Positions 34,615-45,208 of a stretch of DNA of 46,741 nt are shown here, one piece after another; within the stretch, counting starts at the first letter, position 1, and every line of letters starts with the position of its first letter. Source of the stretch: an uncultured Bacteroidales bacterium. GTDB taxonomy: Bacteria > Bacteroidota > Bacteroidia > Bacteroidales > ML635J-15. The notes under the pieces were generated by a model. The model saw nothing but the letters and a program-made list of their open reading frames with translations. It did no database searches and was not told the DNA's origin. The stretch is taken from positions 1-46,741 of the forward strand of contig CALJNE010000029.1 of the NCBI GenBank assembly GCA_937982115.1, read 5' to 3'. The position numbers and the translations under genes are program-made.

Positions 34615-36840
34615 TTACGAATTAAACGATTTTTTATTAAATGCAAACCTTATTCCAAGATAAAATTTTCGACCATGTACCGGTCCCCATATTAAAGAGG
34701 AATCGAAATCTTCACCAAATGGCATATCGGCAGACATCACAGGATGCTTTTGAGTGAAATTTGTAATGTTTTCGCAACCCGTATAAATTTCCCAATGTTT
34801 AAAATACTTCGTAATTTGAGCATTGAGAATGGTGTACGCAGGAAAAGTAGTCCATGAAACATCTCCGATGTGCATTTTGGGGACTCTGCCCGAACCATTA
34901 AACTGAGCAGTAAAATCAAATTGCCATCTCTCCATTGGAGTTTTGTATGAGAAGTTAAGCAGTCCCTTATAACGGGAATTAAGCGGAACTTCGAGTAAAT
35001 TACCTGCAATTGTCTGTTTTACATCATTGTAGCGAAAAGCAAGAGTCAAATCAAATCCCTCAAAAAGAGTGTAATATGCTTCAGTTTGAAAAACGTTTGA
35101 ATAAGATTTCCCTTCGAGAGCATAAAATGTAACCTGACGAGGTGTTTCGAAATCAACAACAACCTGATTTATAAAATCTGTGCGATAAACTTCTGTTTGC
35201 AATGTTATGTCGCGTTTCCCGATGGGAATGTAAAACGTCAGACTAGTTCCGTAATTCCAGGCTTCTTCCAGTCCCAATTGCCCAACTACAATAATATTTC
35301 TTGATGAAGCAAAAAGGAATGAATTTTCAGCATAAACATAAGGAGTTCGATAAGCTTTTCCGGCAGAAAATTTCCAAATTACATTACCTGTCAGATTATA
35401 TTTAACATTAAGGCGAGGAGTAACTAAAAATCCGAAATTATTATGGTAATCTCCGCGAATTCCGGCAATTAAACTAATTTTTTCAAATAAATGTCCTGTA
35501 TATTGAAAGTATGTTCCGGGAACAATTTCAATTTTTCTTTCACCTATTATATTAATAGTAGAGTCATTTAAGTTTTGCGTTAAATTCTCAAACTTAAAAC
35601 TTAAACCTGCGTTATATTTATGTTCCGCATTTGCATCAAAAGCAGATTGCCAGAATAAGTTAGAATAAAAACTATGTTGTTTTGCCCTAAATTCTTTACG
35701 TCCGTAATAAGAATCCTGATCATGCAGAGTATAATTCATAATCATCGCAAGGCTATTATTTTTGTTTTCAGGGAACACATATCCCGTTTTAGAAAAAGCC
35801 TCCAGACGATGAGTTTTTATGAATATTCCATAGTAAGGTGAATTTAAAAAGTCGGAATTAAAAACATGAGATTTTTGCCCGCCTTTTCTTTCTTCGTTAA
35901 TATACTTAATTCCTGTTTTCAAAGTAAGATTCTTATGGAACAAATCCCACCTATTGAAGAAATTGTATTGGTCAATTAAAGGAAAGTCAACAAATCCATC
36001 ATTATTGTGATCAATTGGTAAGAAATCTTTTCCCACATGAGCGAACAACATCGTACTTAATTTATCATTTAATTTATAGCGGGCATCAATATTAGTTTCG
36101 GATTTTCCCGAGGAGCTGAAAAATTGATTTACAAAAAGATCATCTGTTTTTAGAGGCTTTTTATATTCAACATTAATTTGTCCGGTAATAGCTTCGTAGC
36201 CGTTTATCACAGTTGATGCTCCTTTAGAAATCTGAATTGCTTCCATCCATGGACCCGGGATATATGTTAAAGCATAAGGCTGAGATATCCCATAGAAGTT
36301 TGGAAAATTCTCAGTCATAATTTGAACGTACTTACCTGCTAATCCCAACAGTTTAATTTGTTTTGCTCCGGTTATGGCATCATTGTAGTTAGCATCCACC
36401 GAAGCATTAGTTTCAAAACTTTCAGACAAATTACAACAAGCCGCCTTGCACAATTCTGCTCCTGTTATGGTCTGTATATTACCGGTTTCCATTTTTGAAT
36501 AAAAAGTACTTGTCTGTCTTTCCACAACATTAATTTCGCTTAATACTTCTCCGGCTTTAAGTTCAACATCAATATTTATGTCTTTTGATTTTACATAAAT
36601 TTTTTTTGTTTGATATCCTACAAAGCTAAAAACCAAAGTATCGCTGTTTGAGGCTTTTGCAATTTCGTATCTGCCATTTTTGTTACTAACAGTACCTATA
36701 TTTGTCCCTTGCCAATAAATATTTACCCCGGCAATAGGATTTTTGTTTTGATTAACCTGTTCGTAAACTATTCCCTTAATCTGAGAAATAGCAATTACTG
36801 AAATATACACGAACAGGTTAAATATAATTAACCTTTTCAT
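34615..36840 (-). CDS. TonB-dependent outer-membrane receptor, metal-associated type
   Basis: 741 residues: signal peptide (about 1-20), carboxypeptidase-like regulatory domain (about 21-105; GIVYEQVNQNKNPIAGVNIYW, IDVELKAGEVLSEINVVER), plug domain (about 110-230), and C-terminal beta-barrel (about 240-741). The plug has a Cys cluster, CKAACCNLSESFE (about residues 130-142), seen in Bacteroidota receptors that sit beside HMA proteins. Substrate by context is copper or another heavy metal, or its chelate. It follows the Cys/His-rich gene by about 60 nt and precedes the HMA gene by 13 nt. Confidence 0.9.
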   Translation of the reverse strand: MKRLIIFNLFVYISVIAISQIKGIVYEQVNQNKNPIAGVNIYWQGTNIGTVSNKNGRYEIAKASNSDTLVFSFVGYQTKKIYVKSKDINIDVELKAGEVLSEINVVERQTSTFYSKMETGNIQTITGAELCKAACCNLSESFETNASVDANYNDAITGAKQIKLLGLAGKYVQIMTENFPNFYGISQPYALTYIPGPWMEAIQISKGASTVINGYEAITGQINVEYKKPLKTDDLFVNQFFSSSGKSETNIDARYKLNDKLSTMLFAHVGKDFLPIDHNNDGFVDFPLIDQYNFFNRWDLFHKNLTLKTGIKYINEERKGGQKSHVFNSDFLNSPYYGIFIKTHRLEAFSKTGYVFPENKNNSLAMIMNYTLHDQDSYYGRKEFRAKQHSFYSNLFWQSAFDANAEHKYNAGLSFKFENLTQNLNDSTINIIGERKIEIVPGTYFQYTGHLFEKISLIAGIRGDYHNNFGFLVTPRLNVKYNLTGNVIWKFSAGKAYRTPYVYAENSFLFASSRNIIVVGQLGLEEAWNYGTSLTFYIPIGKRDITLQTEVYRTDFINQVVVDFETPRQVTFYALEGKSYSNVFQTEAYYTLFEGFDLTLAFRYNDVKQTIAGNLLEVPLNSRYKGLLNFSYKTPMERWQFDFTAQFNGSGRVPKMHIGDVSWTTFPAYTILNAQITKYFKHWEIYTGCENITNFTQKHPVMSADMPFGEDFDSSLIWGPVHGRKFYLGIRFAFNKKSFNS

Positions 36841-36899
36841 AATTAAAAATTTATGATTAATAAATGATTTTATCTCTCACTAAAAAAGCAGAGTAAAAA

Positions 36900-37364
36900 T
36901 CATAGTAAAAAAGTGCATAAAAAGCAGGGTGATGATATTATATTTTTATCTTGAACAGAAAATTCGGGAGGTATTTTAACTTTATTTTTTGAAATCTCAG
37001 AAATGAAATCAATTTTAGAATATAGATAAGCTTGCGTCCCAAATTCTAATAAATCAAGAACTTTTATATTTTCAACAAGTTTTTTGGGGAAAGAAAAGAA
37101 AATATCATCAAGAGAAAAATATTCAACGGTTGAAGAGTTTAAATGATCATCTAAATCAAAACAAGTACAATGTAACCCATGCTCTTCGCAGTGAGTGCAG
37201 GTAGGATGGTCGTGAGAAATAGTCCCAAATTCAAATAATTTTACTTCTTCATGTTCCTCCTTACAACCTGAACAAAAATATTTTTCGATTATAAAACCAT
37301 TACTTACACTTAGAAAAATAAGTGTATTAATCAGAACTAATATGTGTGTAAAAATATTTTTCAT
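36900..37364 (-). CDS. Exported Cys/His-rich protein of unknown function (metal cluster)
   Basis: About 154 residues, best started at the ATG at 37364 rather than the TTG one codon earlier. A signal peptide (about 1-23) precedes FCSGCKEEHEE and a dense Cys/His segment (DHPTCTHCEEHGLHCTCFDLDDH, about residues 50-75 in two parts), which looks like a metal-binding module. The C-terminal half is a hydrophobic/charged region with a final CFLCTFLL. The family resembles small metal-binding proteins found next to copper-related TonB receptors in Bacteroidota, but I cannot name it. It heads the three-gene cluster. Confidence 0.65.
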   Translation of the reverse strand: MKNIFTHILVLINTLIFLSVSNGFIIEKYFCSGCKEEHEEVKLFEFGTISHDHPTCTHCEEHGLHCTCFDLDDHLNSSTVEYFSLDDIFFSFPKKLVENIKVLDLLEFGTQAYLYSKIDFISEISKNKVKIPPEFSVQDKNIISSPCFLCTFLL

Positions 37365-37550
37365 CAATTACAAAGATAAGCATAAATATAATTTTTAAGA
37401 AATTACAAATGACTCATTATACATGTTAAAAAAAAAATTCGACCATATAATTATTTAGAATTATTAAAAATAAGATTTCGTATAAAGCAGTTTTGGTAAA
37501 AGAATGTATAATTAAGTTTAAAAACAGATTTTAAATCAAATAATTAGTAT

Positions 37551-37558
37551 TAATTTTG
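37551..37558 (+). promoter_or_regulatory. Candidate -7 box of mutA-mutB
   Basis: TAATTTTG matches TAnnTTTG 24 nt upstream of the mutA ATG. No clear TTG was found at the expected -33 distance. The 214-bp gap before mutA (37368-37581) is otherwise AT-rich; I see no cobalamin riboswitch-like structure in it. Confidence 0.35.
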
Positions 37559-37581
37559 CAAAAATTTTAATACGAAATAAG

Positions 37582-39414
37582 ATGGACGAAAAATTATTTC
37601 AAGAATTTCCACCGGTACCAACCGAGCAGTGGGAAGAAATTATTTTAAAAGATTTAAAAGGAGCAGATTACGAGAAAAAATTGGTTTGGAACACGCTCGA
37701 AGGGTTTAAAGTAAAACCTTATTACAGAAGTGAACATCTGAAGGGTTTAGATTTTTTAAAGGTTTTGCCGGGAAATTTTCCTTATATAAGGGGAACAAAC
37801 CCGAAAGCATATCGCCCTGTAAGACAGGATGTTATTGTTTCGAACCCACAAGAGGAAAATAAATTTTTACACAAGCTCCTCAATTCAGGTGTAGAATCAT
37901 TAGGTTTAATTTTCGAGAAAGAATTTGGTAAAAATGATTTTTTTACACTTTTAGAAGGCATCAATCCCGAGAAAGTTGAAATAAATTTAATTCCTGAAAC
38001 CTTAACCGGAAAATACCTTGAGTACCTTATTGAATTTTGCAAGGAAAACTCCTTCGATTTAAGTAAGGTTAGAGGAAGCAACGAATATGATTCGTTTGGT
38101 TATATACTTTTAAACGGCAAAACATTCTGCAACAGTAAGAATTGCAATTGTGCCGTTGATTATGTAAAAATCTACGTAGATTTGTTGCCAAACTTTAAAT
38201 TAATAACCATCAATGCTAAGCATTTTCATAATTCCGGAGGTACTGCGGTACAAGAACTGGCTTTTGGAATTTCGATGGCCGCAGAATATTTAAAACTTTT
38301 AGTTGAAAACGGAATTGCAGTATCTAAAGCAGCTTCTACAATAAGATTTAATTTTGCGGCAGGCTCTAATTATTTTATGGAAATTGCCAAACTCAGAGCT
38401 GCAAAACTTATTTGGGCAAAAGTGATGGAAGCCAATGGAGAAAAAGACAGTGAATGTTCAAAAATAAACATTCATTGCGAAACCTCATATTGGAATAAAA
38501 CTATTTACGATCCTTATGTAAACATGTTAAGAGTAACAACAGAAGCAATGGCAGCCATTATTGGAGGAGCTGATTCTGTTAATGTTTTACCTTATGATAT
38601 TACATTAGGTAACCCAACCGATTTTAGTTTAAGAATTGCCCGCAATGTTCAAATTATTCTTAAAGAGGAGGCAAATATTGATAAAGTTATAGACCCCTCT
38701 GCCGGCAGTTACTTTATTGAAAATCTCACAAATTCGATAATTGAGCATTCATGGAAAAAATTTATTGAAATCGAAGAAGCTGGAGGTTTCATGAATGCCA
38801 TCAGTGAAGGCAAAATTCAAGACGAAATAAATGCAACAGCACAAAAAAGAAAACAAAACGTTGCGACTCGTCAGGAGATTGTTTTAGGAACAAATCAATA
38901 TCCGAATTTTACCGAAACACAGCCGGAAGCAAAACTGCCGGAGATTAAGGAACCTATCGGAAAGGATTTTAAAACAATCAGAATTGCAAGAGCCTCTGAA
39001 GAATTTGAAATTTTGAGATTAAAAACCGATAAAAGCAGTAAAAGACCAAAAGCATTTATGTTAACAATCGGTAACCTGACTTTCAGAAAAGCAAGAGCAC
39101 AATTCAGCTGCAACTTTTTTGCATGTGCAGGTTTTGAAGTAATTGACAATAATGGATTTGAAAGTATAGAAGCCGGAATAGAAGCAGCCAGAAAAGCAGG
39201 AGCCGAAATAATAGTTCTTTGCAGTTCTGATGATGAATATGCAGAGCTTGCTCCAAAAGCTTTTATACAGATTAAAGATGAAATTTTTGTTGTTGCAGGT
39301 AATCCGGCATGTCGAGCAGAACTAGAAGAAAAGGGGATAAAGAATTTCATCCATATTAAATCAAATGTGCTCGAAGAATTAAAAAATTATCAAAAACTTT
39401 TAGGTATTAACTAA
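37582..39414 (+). CDS. mutA: Methylmalonyl-CoA mutase small (beta) subunit
   Basis: 610 residues, normal for the small subunit. The N-terminal TIM-barrel domain (about 40-440; e.g. [46 protein letters not shown]) resembles the catalytic subunit. The C-terminal B12-binding-like domain (about 480-610) lacks the cobalt-coordinating DxHxxG motif, as expected for the non-catalytic subunit. It pairs with MutB to interconvert succinyl-CoA and methylmalonyl-CoA, the route to propionate in anaerobic Bacteroidota. mutB starts 11 nt downstream. Confidence 0.95.
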   Translation: MDEKLFQEFPPVPTEQWEEIILKDLKGADYEKKLVWNTLEGFKVKPYYRSEHLKGLDFLKVLPGNFPYIRGTNPKAYRPVRQDVIVSNPQEENKFLHKLLNSGVESLGLIFEKEFGKNDFFTLLEGINPEKVEINLIPETLTGKYLEYLIEFCKENSFDLSKVRGSNEYDSFGYILLNGKTFCNSKNCNCAVDYVKIYVDLLPNFKLITINAKHFHNSGGTAVQELAFGISMAAEYLKLLVENGIAVSKAASTIRFNFAAGSNYFMEIAKLRAAKLIWAKVMEANGEKDSECSKINIHCETSYWNKTIYDPYVNMLRVTTEAMAAIIGGADSVNVLPYDITLGNPTDFSLRIARNVQIILKEEANIDKVIDPSAGSYFIENLTNSIIEHSWKKFIEIEEAGGFMNAISEGKIQDEINATAQKRKQNVATRQEIVLGTNQYPNFTETQPEAKLPEIKEPIGKDFKTIRIARASEEFEILRLKTDKSSKRPKAFMLTIGNLTFRKARAQFSCNFFACAGFEVIDNNGFESIEAGIEAARKAGAEIIVLCSSDDEYAELAPKAFIQIKDEIFVVAGNPACRAELEEKGIKNFIHIKSNVLEELKNYQKLLGIN

Positions 39415-39425
39415 AAATTTTAACC

Positions 39426-41567
39426 ATGAAACCAAATTATAAAAATATAGATGTAAAATCCATTTACGGAAAAGGGAACATTGACCCTGAAATAAATTCA
39501 AATCCATGGATAACAGCTGAGCAAATTGCGGTAAAAAAATTATATACCGAAGAAGACCTCGAAGGTTTAGAACATCTTGAATATGCAGCAGGCATTCCAC
39601 CCTTTTTGCGTGGTCCGTACTCAACAATGTATATAATGAAACCATGGACTATTCGACAATATGCTGGATTTTCAACTGCAGAAGAATCTAATGCTTTTTA
39701 CAGGAGGAATCTTGCAAGCGGTCAAAAGGGTTTGTCGGTTGCCTTCGACCTTGCAACACATCGAGGCTATGATTCTGATCATCCCAGAGTTATCGGTGAT
39801 GTAGGGAAAGCCGGAGTTGCAATAGACTCTATTCTTGATATGAAAATACTTTTTGACCAAATTCCATTAAATCAGATGTCAGTATCAATGACCATGAATG
39901 GAGCTGTTTTACCAATCATGGCATTTTACATTGTAACAGCACTTGAACAAGGAGCAAAACTGGAAGAACTTTCAGGTACAATACAGAATGACATTCTGAA
40001 GGAGTTCATGGTCAGAAATACTTATATTTATCCGCCGGAATTTTCGATGAGAATTATTGGTGATATTTTCGAATACACGTCGAAATATATGCCTAAATTC
40101 AATTCAATATCAATTTCCGGCTATCACATGCAGGAAGCAGGAGCTACAAACGACATTGAACTTGCCTATACGCTTGCAGACGGACTTGAATACCTACGCA
40201 CAGGAATAAAAGCCGGTCTTGACATTGATGCTTTTGCTCCACGATTATCATTCTTCTGGGCATTAGGAATGAATCATTTTATGGAAATTGCAAAGATGCG
40301 TGCAGCTCGATTGTTGTGGGCAAAACTTGTTAACCAATTTAATCCCAAAAATCCTAAATCTTTAGCATTACGTACACACACACAAACCTCAGGATGGTCA
40401 TTAACAGAACAAGATCCATTCAATAATGTAACCAGAACATGTATAGAAGCTTTGGGAGCTGCTCTTGGTCATACACAATCATTACACACCAATGCTCTTG
40501 ACGAAGCAATTGCCTTGCCTACAGATTTCTCTGCACGTATAGCTCGTAATACACAAATTTACCTCCAGGAAGAAACCTATATATGCAAACAAGTTGATCC
40601 ATGGGGCGGTTCGTATTATGTCGAAAGACTAACGCATGAACTTGCACATAAAGCATGGAAACACATTCAAGAAATTGAATCACTCGGAGGCATGGCAAAA
40701 GCTATAGAATCAGGTATTCCCAAAATGCGTATAGAAGAAGCAGCTGCCAGAACACAAGCAAAGATTGACAGCGGATTACAAACTATAGTTGGAGTTAACA
40801 AATATCGCCTTGAAAAAGAAGATCCGATTGACATACTTGATGTTGATAATACAGCCGTTAGAGAAGCACAAATTAAAAGATTACAAAAACTGCGTGCAGA
40901 AAGAAACGAATCAGAAGTTCAGGCAGCCCTCGAAGCAATTACAAAATGTGTTCAAACAGGAGAAGGTAATTTGCTTGAACTTGCAGTTGAAGCTGCTAAA
41001 AAAAGAGCTAGTTTAGGTGAAATTTCTTATGCATGCGAAAAAATAGTAGGGAGATATAATGCCGTGATTAGAACAATTTCAGGAGTTTATTCTTCAGAAG
41101 CAAAAAATGATTCCGACTTTGAAAAAGCTCAGGAATTATGTAGAAAATTTGCAGAAAAAGAGGGTCGTCAACCTCGCATTATGATTGCAAAAATGGGTCA
41201 GGACGGTCATGATCGAGGAGCAAAGGTTGTTGCTACAGGTTATGCTGACGTCGGATTTGATGTTGATATGGGTCCATTATTCCAGACTCCGGAAGAAGCT
41301 GCAAAACAAGCTGTTGAAAACGACGTTCATGTTTTAGGAGTATCTTCTCTTGCGGCAGGACATAAAACTTTAGTTCCTGCAGTAATTGAGGAGTTGAAAA
41401 AATTAGGTCGTGAAGACATTTTAGTTATTGCTGGAGGAGTTATCCCTGCTCAAGATTATCAATTCCTATACGATGCAGGTGTTGCAGCAATTTTCGGACC
41501 CGGAACTTCTGTATCTAAAGCAGCAATTAAAATTCTTGAATTACTTCTCGACGAAGAAACAGAATAA
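39426..41567 (+). CDS. mutB: Methylmalonyl-CoA mutase large (alpha, catalytic) subunit
   Basis: 713 residues, normal length. The TIM barrel (about 1-560) contains the Y..F.. substrate region [52 protein letters not shown] and [20 protein letters not shown]. The C-terminal B12-binding domain (about 580-713) carries the cobalt-binding [10 protein letters not shown] (His about residue 594) and [12 protein letters not shown]. It catalyses the adenosylcobalamin-dependent rearrangement of (R)-methylmalonyl-CoA and succinyl-CoA. No epimerase or MeaB chaperone gene is in the window. A hairpin terminator follows. Confidence 0.97.
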   Translation: MKPNYKNIDVKSIYGKGNIDPEINSNPWITAEQIAVKKLYTEEDLEGLEHLEYAAGIPPFLRGPYSTMYIMKPWTIRQYAGFSTAEESNAFYRRNLASGQKGLSVAFDLATHRGYDSDHPRVIGDVGKAGVAIDSILDMKILFDQIPLNQMSVSMTMNGAVLPIMAFYIVTALEQGAKLEELSGTIQNDILKEFMVRNTYIYPPEFSMRIIGDIFEYTSKYMPKFNSISISGYHMQEAGATNDIELAYTLADGLEYLRTGIKAGLDIDAFAPRLSFFWALGMNHFMEIAKMRAARLLWAKLVNQFNPKNPKSLALRTHTQTSGWSLTEQDPFNNVTRTCIEALGAALGHTQSLHTNALDEAIALPTDFSARIARNTQIYLQEETYICKQVDPWGGSYYVERLTHELAHKAWKHIQEIESLGGMAKAIESGIPKMRIEEAAARTQAKIDSGLQTIVGVNKYRLEKEDPIDILDVDNTAVREAQIKRLQKLRAERNESEVQAALEAITKCVQTGEGNLLELAVEAAKKRASLGEISYACEKIVGRYNAVIRTISGVYSSEAKNDSDFEKAQELCRKFAEKEGRQPRIMIAKMGQDGHDRGAKVVATGYADVGFDVDMGPLFQTPEEAAKQAVENDVHVLGVSSLAAGHKTLVPAVIEELKKLGREDILVIAGGVIPAQDYQFLYDAGVAAIFGPGTSVSKAAIKILELLLDEETE

Positions 41568-41572
41568 GATAA

Positions 41573-41603
41573 AAAAAAGAGGGCGATATTTTCCCTCTTT
41601 TTT
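41573..41603. terminator. Bidirectional terminator between mutB and osmC-like gene
   Basis: An A-rich AAAAAAGAGGG arm (41573-41583) pairs with CCCTCTTTTTT (41593-41603) around a 9-nt loop. It has a T run on each strand, serving mutB on plus and the OsmC gene on minus. Confidence 0.85.
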
Positions 41604-41623
41604 ATTGTTTCTAAAATAAAAAT

Positions 41624-42052
41624 CTAATCAATAACTTGACCATTAATTTCTATTCGTGTAACAATTTCAGCAGCTTTTCTTAACATAGCACTAACTCCGC
41701 AATACTTTTCTTCTGACAAATGAACTGCCTTTTTAACATTTTCGGGGTTTATATTTTCTCCTTTAACCTGATAAGTAACCACAATCTTTTTGTAATATTT
41801 TGGATGTTCTTCTGTTAGTTCACCTTCTACTTGAATATTAAAAAAATCAACTTTTTCTCTCATTTTTGAGAGAATAGAAATTACGTCCATTCCTGTGCAA
41901 CCTCCCAAAGCGAACAATAATAATGGCTTCGGACGTACACCTTTATTCTCTCCACCATGTTCTGGAAATGTGTCCATTACTATTTTATGACCTTCAGTTT
42001 CAGCAATAAAAGATACTTTTTCGTTCCAGGTAATATTGGCTAAATCTTTCAT
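41624..42052 (-). CDS. OsmC family protein (YhfA-like)
   Basis: 142 residues. The two conserved cysteines are in LGGCTGMDVISIL (about residue 52) and EEKYCGVSAML (about residue 116), the redox pair of OsmC-fold peroxidases. This subtype is close to YhfA; it may reduce organic hydroperoxides, but many members lack known activity. No signal peptide. It lies 48 nt after the transketolase gene and may be the last gene of the same transcript. Confidence 0.9.
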   Translation of the reverse strand: MKDLANITWNEKVSFIAETEGHKIVMDTFPEHGGENKGVRPKPLLLFALGGCTGMDVISILSKMREKVDFFNIQVEGELTEEHPKYYKKIVVTYQVKGENINPENVKKAVHLSEEKYCGVSAMLRKAAEIVTRIEINGQVID

Positions 42053-42100
42053 AATTATTTTTTTTGCAAAGTTATTACAAAAAATATTGAAAAAGAGAAT

Positions 42101-42922
42101 TCAATACAATTGATTAATAAATCTGTGATATTGGTCACAATCCGGAGCTTTACCATGCCAATTGTAATCGCCTTCAATTTCCGGGACACCTTTCCCCATA
42201 ACTGTTTCTGCAATAATTACATTAGGATAATTTTTGTTAAGAGCTCCAAAAGCCTTTAATAAATCTTGAAAATCATGACCATTTACCCTATGTACAGACC
42301 ATCCGAATGATTTTAATTTATCGTCAAGCGGATCAATATTCATAACATCTTTGGTAAAACCGTCAATCTGAACGTTATTCTTATCAATAATTAAAACGAC
42401 ATTTTTTAGTTTGTGATGAGAAATTGCCATTATTGCCTCCCATACCTGTCCTTCTTGCATTTCTCCATCGCCACAAATGCAATATATTTTTCGGTTTTTA
42501 TTATCAATTTTATCAGCAATTGCCATTCCTGCGGCAATGCTTAATCCTTGTCCTAAAGAGCCGGAAGCAGTTTCAATTCCGGGCAATCCCACACATAAAG
42601 AAGGATGTCCCTGTAATCTGCTTCCAAATTTTCTTAGACTCAGCAATTCTTGTTTGTCGAAATAACCACAATTCGCAAGTGTAGCATACAAAACAGGAGC
42701 AACATGCCCATTAGAAAGAATTAATTTATCTCGCCTTTCCCAATTTGGATTTTTTGGATCGTGGTTCAAAACAGAAAAATACAAGACTGTGAACACATCT
42801 GCTAATCCGAGAGAGCCGCCCAAATGACCAGAGCCCGCATGATATAACATTGTAAGAATATCATAACGGATAGTACGAGCTTTGTCCTTTAATGATGCAA
42901 TATCTTTCGTAAAAATCATCAC
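42101..42922 (-). CDS. Transketolase N-terminal subunit (thiamine-diphosphate domain)
   Basis: 273 residues, the length of the N-terminal half of split transketolases. Motifs: YHAGSGHLGGSLGLADVF, NGHVAPVLYATL, SGSLGQGLSIAAGMA, and the thiamine-diphosphate/Mg2+ motif GDGEMQEGQVWEAI...NN (about residue 152). Start: GTG-ATG; the ATG (TGATG overlap with the upstream SPOR stop) is favoured. It needs a C-terminal subunit for activity, but none lies adjacent or elsewhere in the window; the next gene is osmC-like. The partner is expected elsewhere in the genome. Confidence 0.92.
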   Translation of the reverse strand: MMIFTKDIASLKDKARTIRYDILTMLYHAGSGHLGGSLGLADVFTVLYFSVLNHDPKNPNWERRDKLILSNGHVAPVLYATLANCGYFDKQELLSLRKFGSRLQGHPSLCVGLPGIETASGSLGQGLSIAAGMAIADKIDNKNRKIYCICGDGEMQEGQVWEAIMAISHHKLKNVVLIIDKNNVQIDGFTKDVMNIDPLDDKLKSFGWSVHRVNGHDFQDLLKAFGALNKNYPNVIIAETVMGKGVPEIEGDYNWHGKAPDCDQYHRFINQLY

Positions 42923-43359
42923 CGTTTCGGATAAGTTATTGTTGATTTAACAACAAATGCCTGGGGATATTTTGATTTAATTTTATTCAATAAAGCTAAA
43001 GCTTCAAACCTTGTTAGATAATCTCCGACAAAAACCTCGAAATTTGGAGCATTATAAACAACATAAGCTTCCTGTCCGTCCTGATTAAACGATGCTTTTA
43101 TGGAATTGGCTTCATTACGTGCATTTTGATGGTTTTTGGAATAAATTTTAACTCTATAACCCGGAAAACCTTTCCTTTTTTTATTTAAACCAACATGAGT
43201 CTCAATAAAGTTTTTCAGACTTTGATCCTGCTCAATTACAATCCGTCCATTATAAGCACTATTATAAAAATACTGGACATCAACAGGTGTAATATTCTGA
43301 GCATTAACAACCTGAAGTGCTGTAAAAAATATTATTGATATAAACAAAACTTTTTTCAT
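42919..43359 (-). CDS. Exported SPOR domain protein
   Basis: 146 residues: signal peptide (about 1-20), a linker, and a C-terminal SPOR-like domain (about 65-143; GYRVKIYSKN, ANSIKASFNQDGQEAYVVYNAPNFEVFVGDYL, RFEALALLNKIKSKYPQAFVV). SPOR domains bind denuded peptidoglycan at division or remodelling sites. The stop overlaps the transketolase start (GTGA, four bases), and it starts 29 nt after the LEA-type lipoprotein gene. Inference: an envelope protein near sites of murein turnover. Confidence 0.82.
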   Translation of the reverse strand: MKKVLFISIIFFTALQVVNAQNITPVDVQYFYNSAYNGRIVIEQDQSLKNFIETHVGLNKKRKGFPGYRVKIYSKNHQNARNEANSIKASFNQDGQEAYVVYNAPNFEVFVGDYLTRFEALALLNKIKSKYPQAFVVKSTITYPKR

Positions 43360-43388
43360 TTTGTAATGTTTTTTGTAAAATTAAATTT

Positions 43389-43850
43389 TTAAAAATATTT
43401 CTGCAAATTTTCGGTATGATCAACTTTTATTTTTTTTGAAATTCCAAACTTAGAAACTTTTATTGAGCCTTGAGCCCTTAAATCAGGATTTCGCTTTTGC
43501 AATTCCCCTACAAGAAATAAAACATTGTTGACGGCTTCTTTAGTTGTAATTTCAAATGCAACCGAATAATCTTGTTTACAGTTAGCTTTTATTTTAACAT
43601 TTCCACTTTGTTTTAACTTTCCAACATTTCTGCCATTTACATAAATATCAAGATCAAGCTTTTTGATGTTAAAAGAAAAATTGTTTGGATTTTCTACCGG
43701 CAAGTCAACGGTTAACTTTACATTCTGCAAATTAAGTTCTTTGACCTGTAGATTTTGAGGTTTGTCAACTTTTAATTCCTGAACTTTACAACTTATTAAT
43801 AAAAACGTAAAGCAAAAAATCAAGGATAAAATTATGTGTATTTTTCTCAT
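43389..43850 (-). CDS. LEA-type-2-like lipoprotein
   Basis: 153 residues. A lipoprotein signal with lipobox LLISC (Cys about residue 21) precedes a LEA14/WHy-like beta-sandwich (about 35-140; VKLTVDLPVENPNNFSFNIKKLDLDIYVNGRNVG is split here into VDLPVENPNNFSFNI and LDIYVNGRNVG). The function is unknown in bacteria; related domains bind ligands or stabilise membranes. Its ATG overlaps the mpl stop (TGATG), so it is translationally coupled. Confidence 0.82.
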   Translation of the reverse strand: MRKIHIILSLIFCFTFLLISCKVQELKVDKPQNLQVKELNLQNVKLTVDLPVENPNNFSFNIKKLDLDIYVNGRNVGKLKQSGNVKIKANCKQDYSVAFEITTKEAVNNVLFLVGELQKRNPDLRAQGSIKVSKFGISKKIKVDHTENLQKYF

Positions 43851-45208
43851 CAGTCTTTAATTAATTTATCGGCAAAATTAACAAAATCTATTCCATTAAA
43901 ATTACCACTGCTCATCATTAAAAATACGGCATTTTTAGAATCAATTTTTAACAAAAAATCCTGAAGTCTGTCAGTTTCGGAAAATGCTAAAACATTATTT
44001 CCAAAAGATTTCTGTATAAATTCCGGACTTATTTCTTCAAGTTTCTTATGGGTAATAACCTCCGGGTTGTAGTAAACACAAGCAATGTCAGCATCTGCCA
44101 TGCAATTATTATAATGAGGAATAAATTCTTTCTTTAAAGAACTAAAAGTGTGTAATTCGAGGCAGGCAACCAATTTTTTATCAGGATATTTTTGTTTCAT
44201 TGCAGCAATTGTAGCCTTAACTTTTGATGGAGCATGAGCAAAATCGAGATAAAATGCGGAATTATCATTTTCTTTAATTCGCTGAAGCCGTTTAGCTGCA
44301 CCCTTAAATTTTGTTATTGCATTCCAGAAAAACTCTTCGTCAATACCTAATTCAAGACAAACTAACCTAGCAGCATTTACATTTTGCATGTTATGATCTC
44401 CAAAAACACTCATAACATATTTTTGTCCATTAAATTTTACAACAAAATCGCCTACATCATTCAAAGAATATGGATAAGATTCATATTCAATGACCTGAAT
44501 GTTTTTATTTGAAAACTTTATTTTCTGAAGATTTTCATCATTTTTATATACTATCAATTTTCCATCCGGAATAATGCTGTCAATGAATATTTTAAATTGC
44601 TCGACATAATTTTCAAAAGTAGGGAAAACGTTAATATGATCCCATGCTATCCCGGAAATAACAGCAATGTGAGGTTTATACTTATGAAATTTAGGGGTTA
44701 AATCCAAAGGAGAAGATAAATACTCATCACCTTCAAAAACAGCTACTGAGTTTTTTTCTTCGAGGTTTACCATAGTATCAAAACCACTAATGGCTGAACC
44801 TACCATATAATCAAAGTTCAAACCGGCTTCCTTCAGGACAAACATTACCATTGATGTTATGGTTGTTTTGCCATGAGAACCACCAATTACAATTCGTTTC
44901 TTATTTTTTGTTTGTTCATAAAGGAACTCGGGATAAGAGAAAATTCTTATTCTTTTTTCTAACGCCCTTAAAAGTTCCGAATTGTCTTTTCGAGCATGCA
45001 TGCCTAGAATAATGGCATCAAGTTCTTCGGTAATTTTTTCCGGAAACCATCCAAACTTTTCAGGTAATAATCCATATTTAGCGAGATTTGAGGCGGCAGG
45101 GTCAAAAATTTCATCATCACTACCGGTAACATTGTACCCCTTTTTGTGTAAAGAAATAGCTAAATTGTGCATCGCCGCACCGCCGATGGCAATAAAATGA
45201 ACCCTCAT
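43850..45208 (-). CDS. mpl: UDP-N-acetylmuramate:L-alanyl-gamma-D-glutamyl-meso-diaminopimelate ligase
   Basis: 452 residues. It joins recycled murein tripeptide to UDP-MurNAc with ATP. Mur-ligase order is visible: N-terminal Rossmann domain (HFIAIGGAAMHNLA, GSDDEIFDPAASNL, about 1-95), ATP loop GGSHGKTTITSM (about 107-118), central domain with FEGDEYLSS (about 160), IAWDHINVFPTF, and a C-terminal domain with DFAHAPSKVKATI. The GSDDEIFDP motif favours Mpl over MurC. Start directly abuts the gmhA stop (45209/45208). First biosynthetic step of murein recycling in this operon. Confidence 0.93.
   Translation of the reverse strand: MRVHFIAIGGAAMHNLAISLHKKGYNVTGSDDEIFDPAASNLAKYGLLPEKFGWFPEKITEELDAIILGMHARKDNSELLRALEKRIRIFSYPEFLYEQTKNKKRIVIGGSHGKTTITSMVMFVLKEAGLNFDYMVGSAISGFDTMVNLEEKNSVAVFEGDEYLSSPLDLTPKFHKYKPHIAVISGIAWDHINVFPTFENYVEQFKIFIDSIIPDGKLIVYKNDENLQKIKFSNKNIQVIEYESYPYSLNDVGDFVVKFNGQKYVMSVFGDHNMQNVNAARLVCLELGIDEEFFWNAITKFKGAAKRLQRIKENDNSAFYLDFAHAPSKVKATIAAMKQKYPDKKLVACLELHTFSSLKKEFIPHYNNCMADADIACVYYNPEVITHKKLEEISPEFIQKSFGNNVLAFSETDRLQDFLLKIDSKNAVFLMMSSGNFNGIDFVNFADKLIKD

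Noticed and set aside
34737..35009. 90-residue minus-strand frame within the TonB receptor gene
   Set aside because: Out-of-frame shadow of the receptor barrel on the same strand.
37368..37581. Cobalamin riboswitch upstream of mutA-mutB
   Set aside because: No B12-box-like element or stable helices were seen in the 214-bp AT-rich gap.
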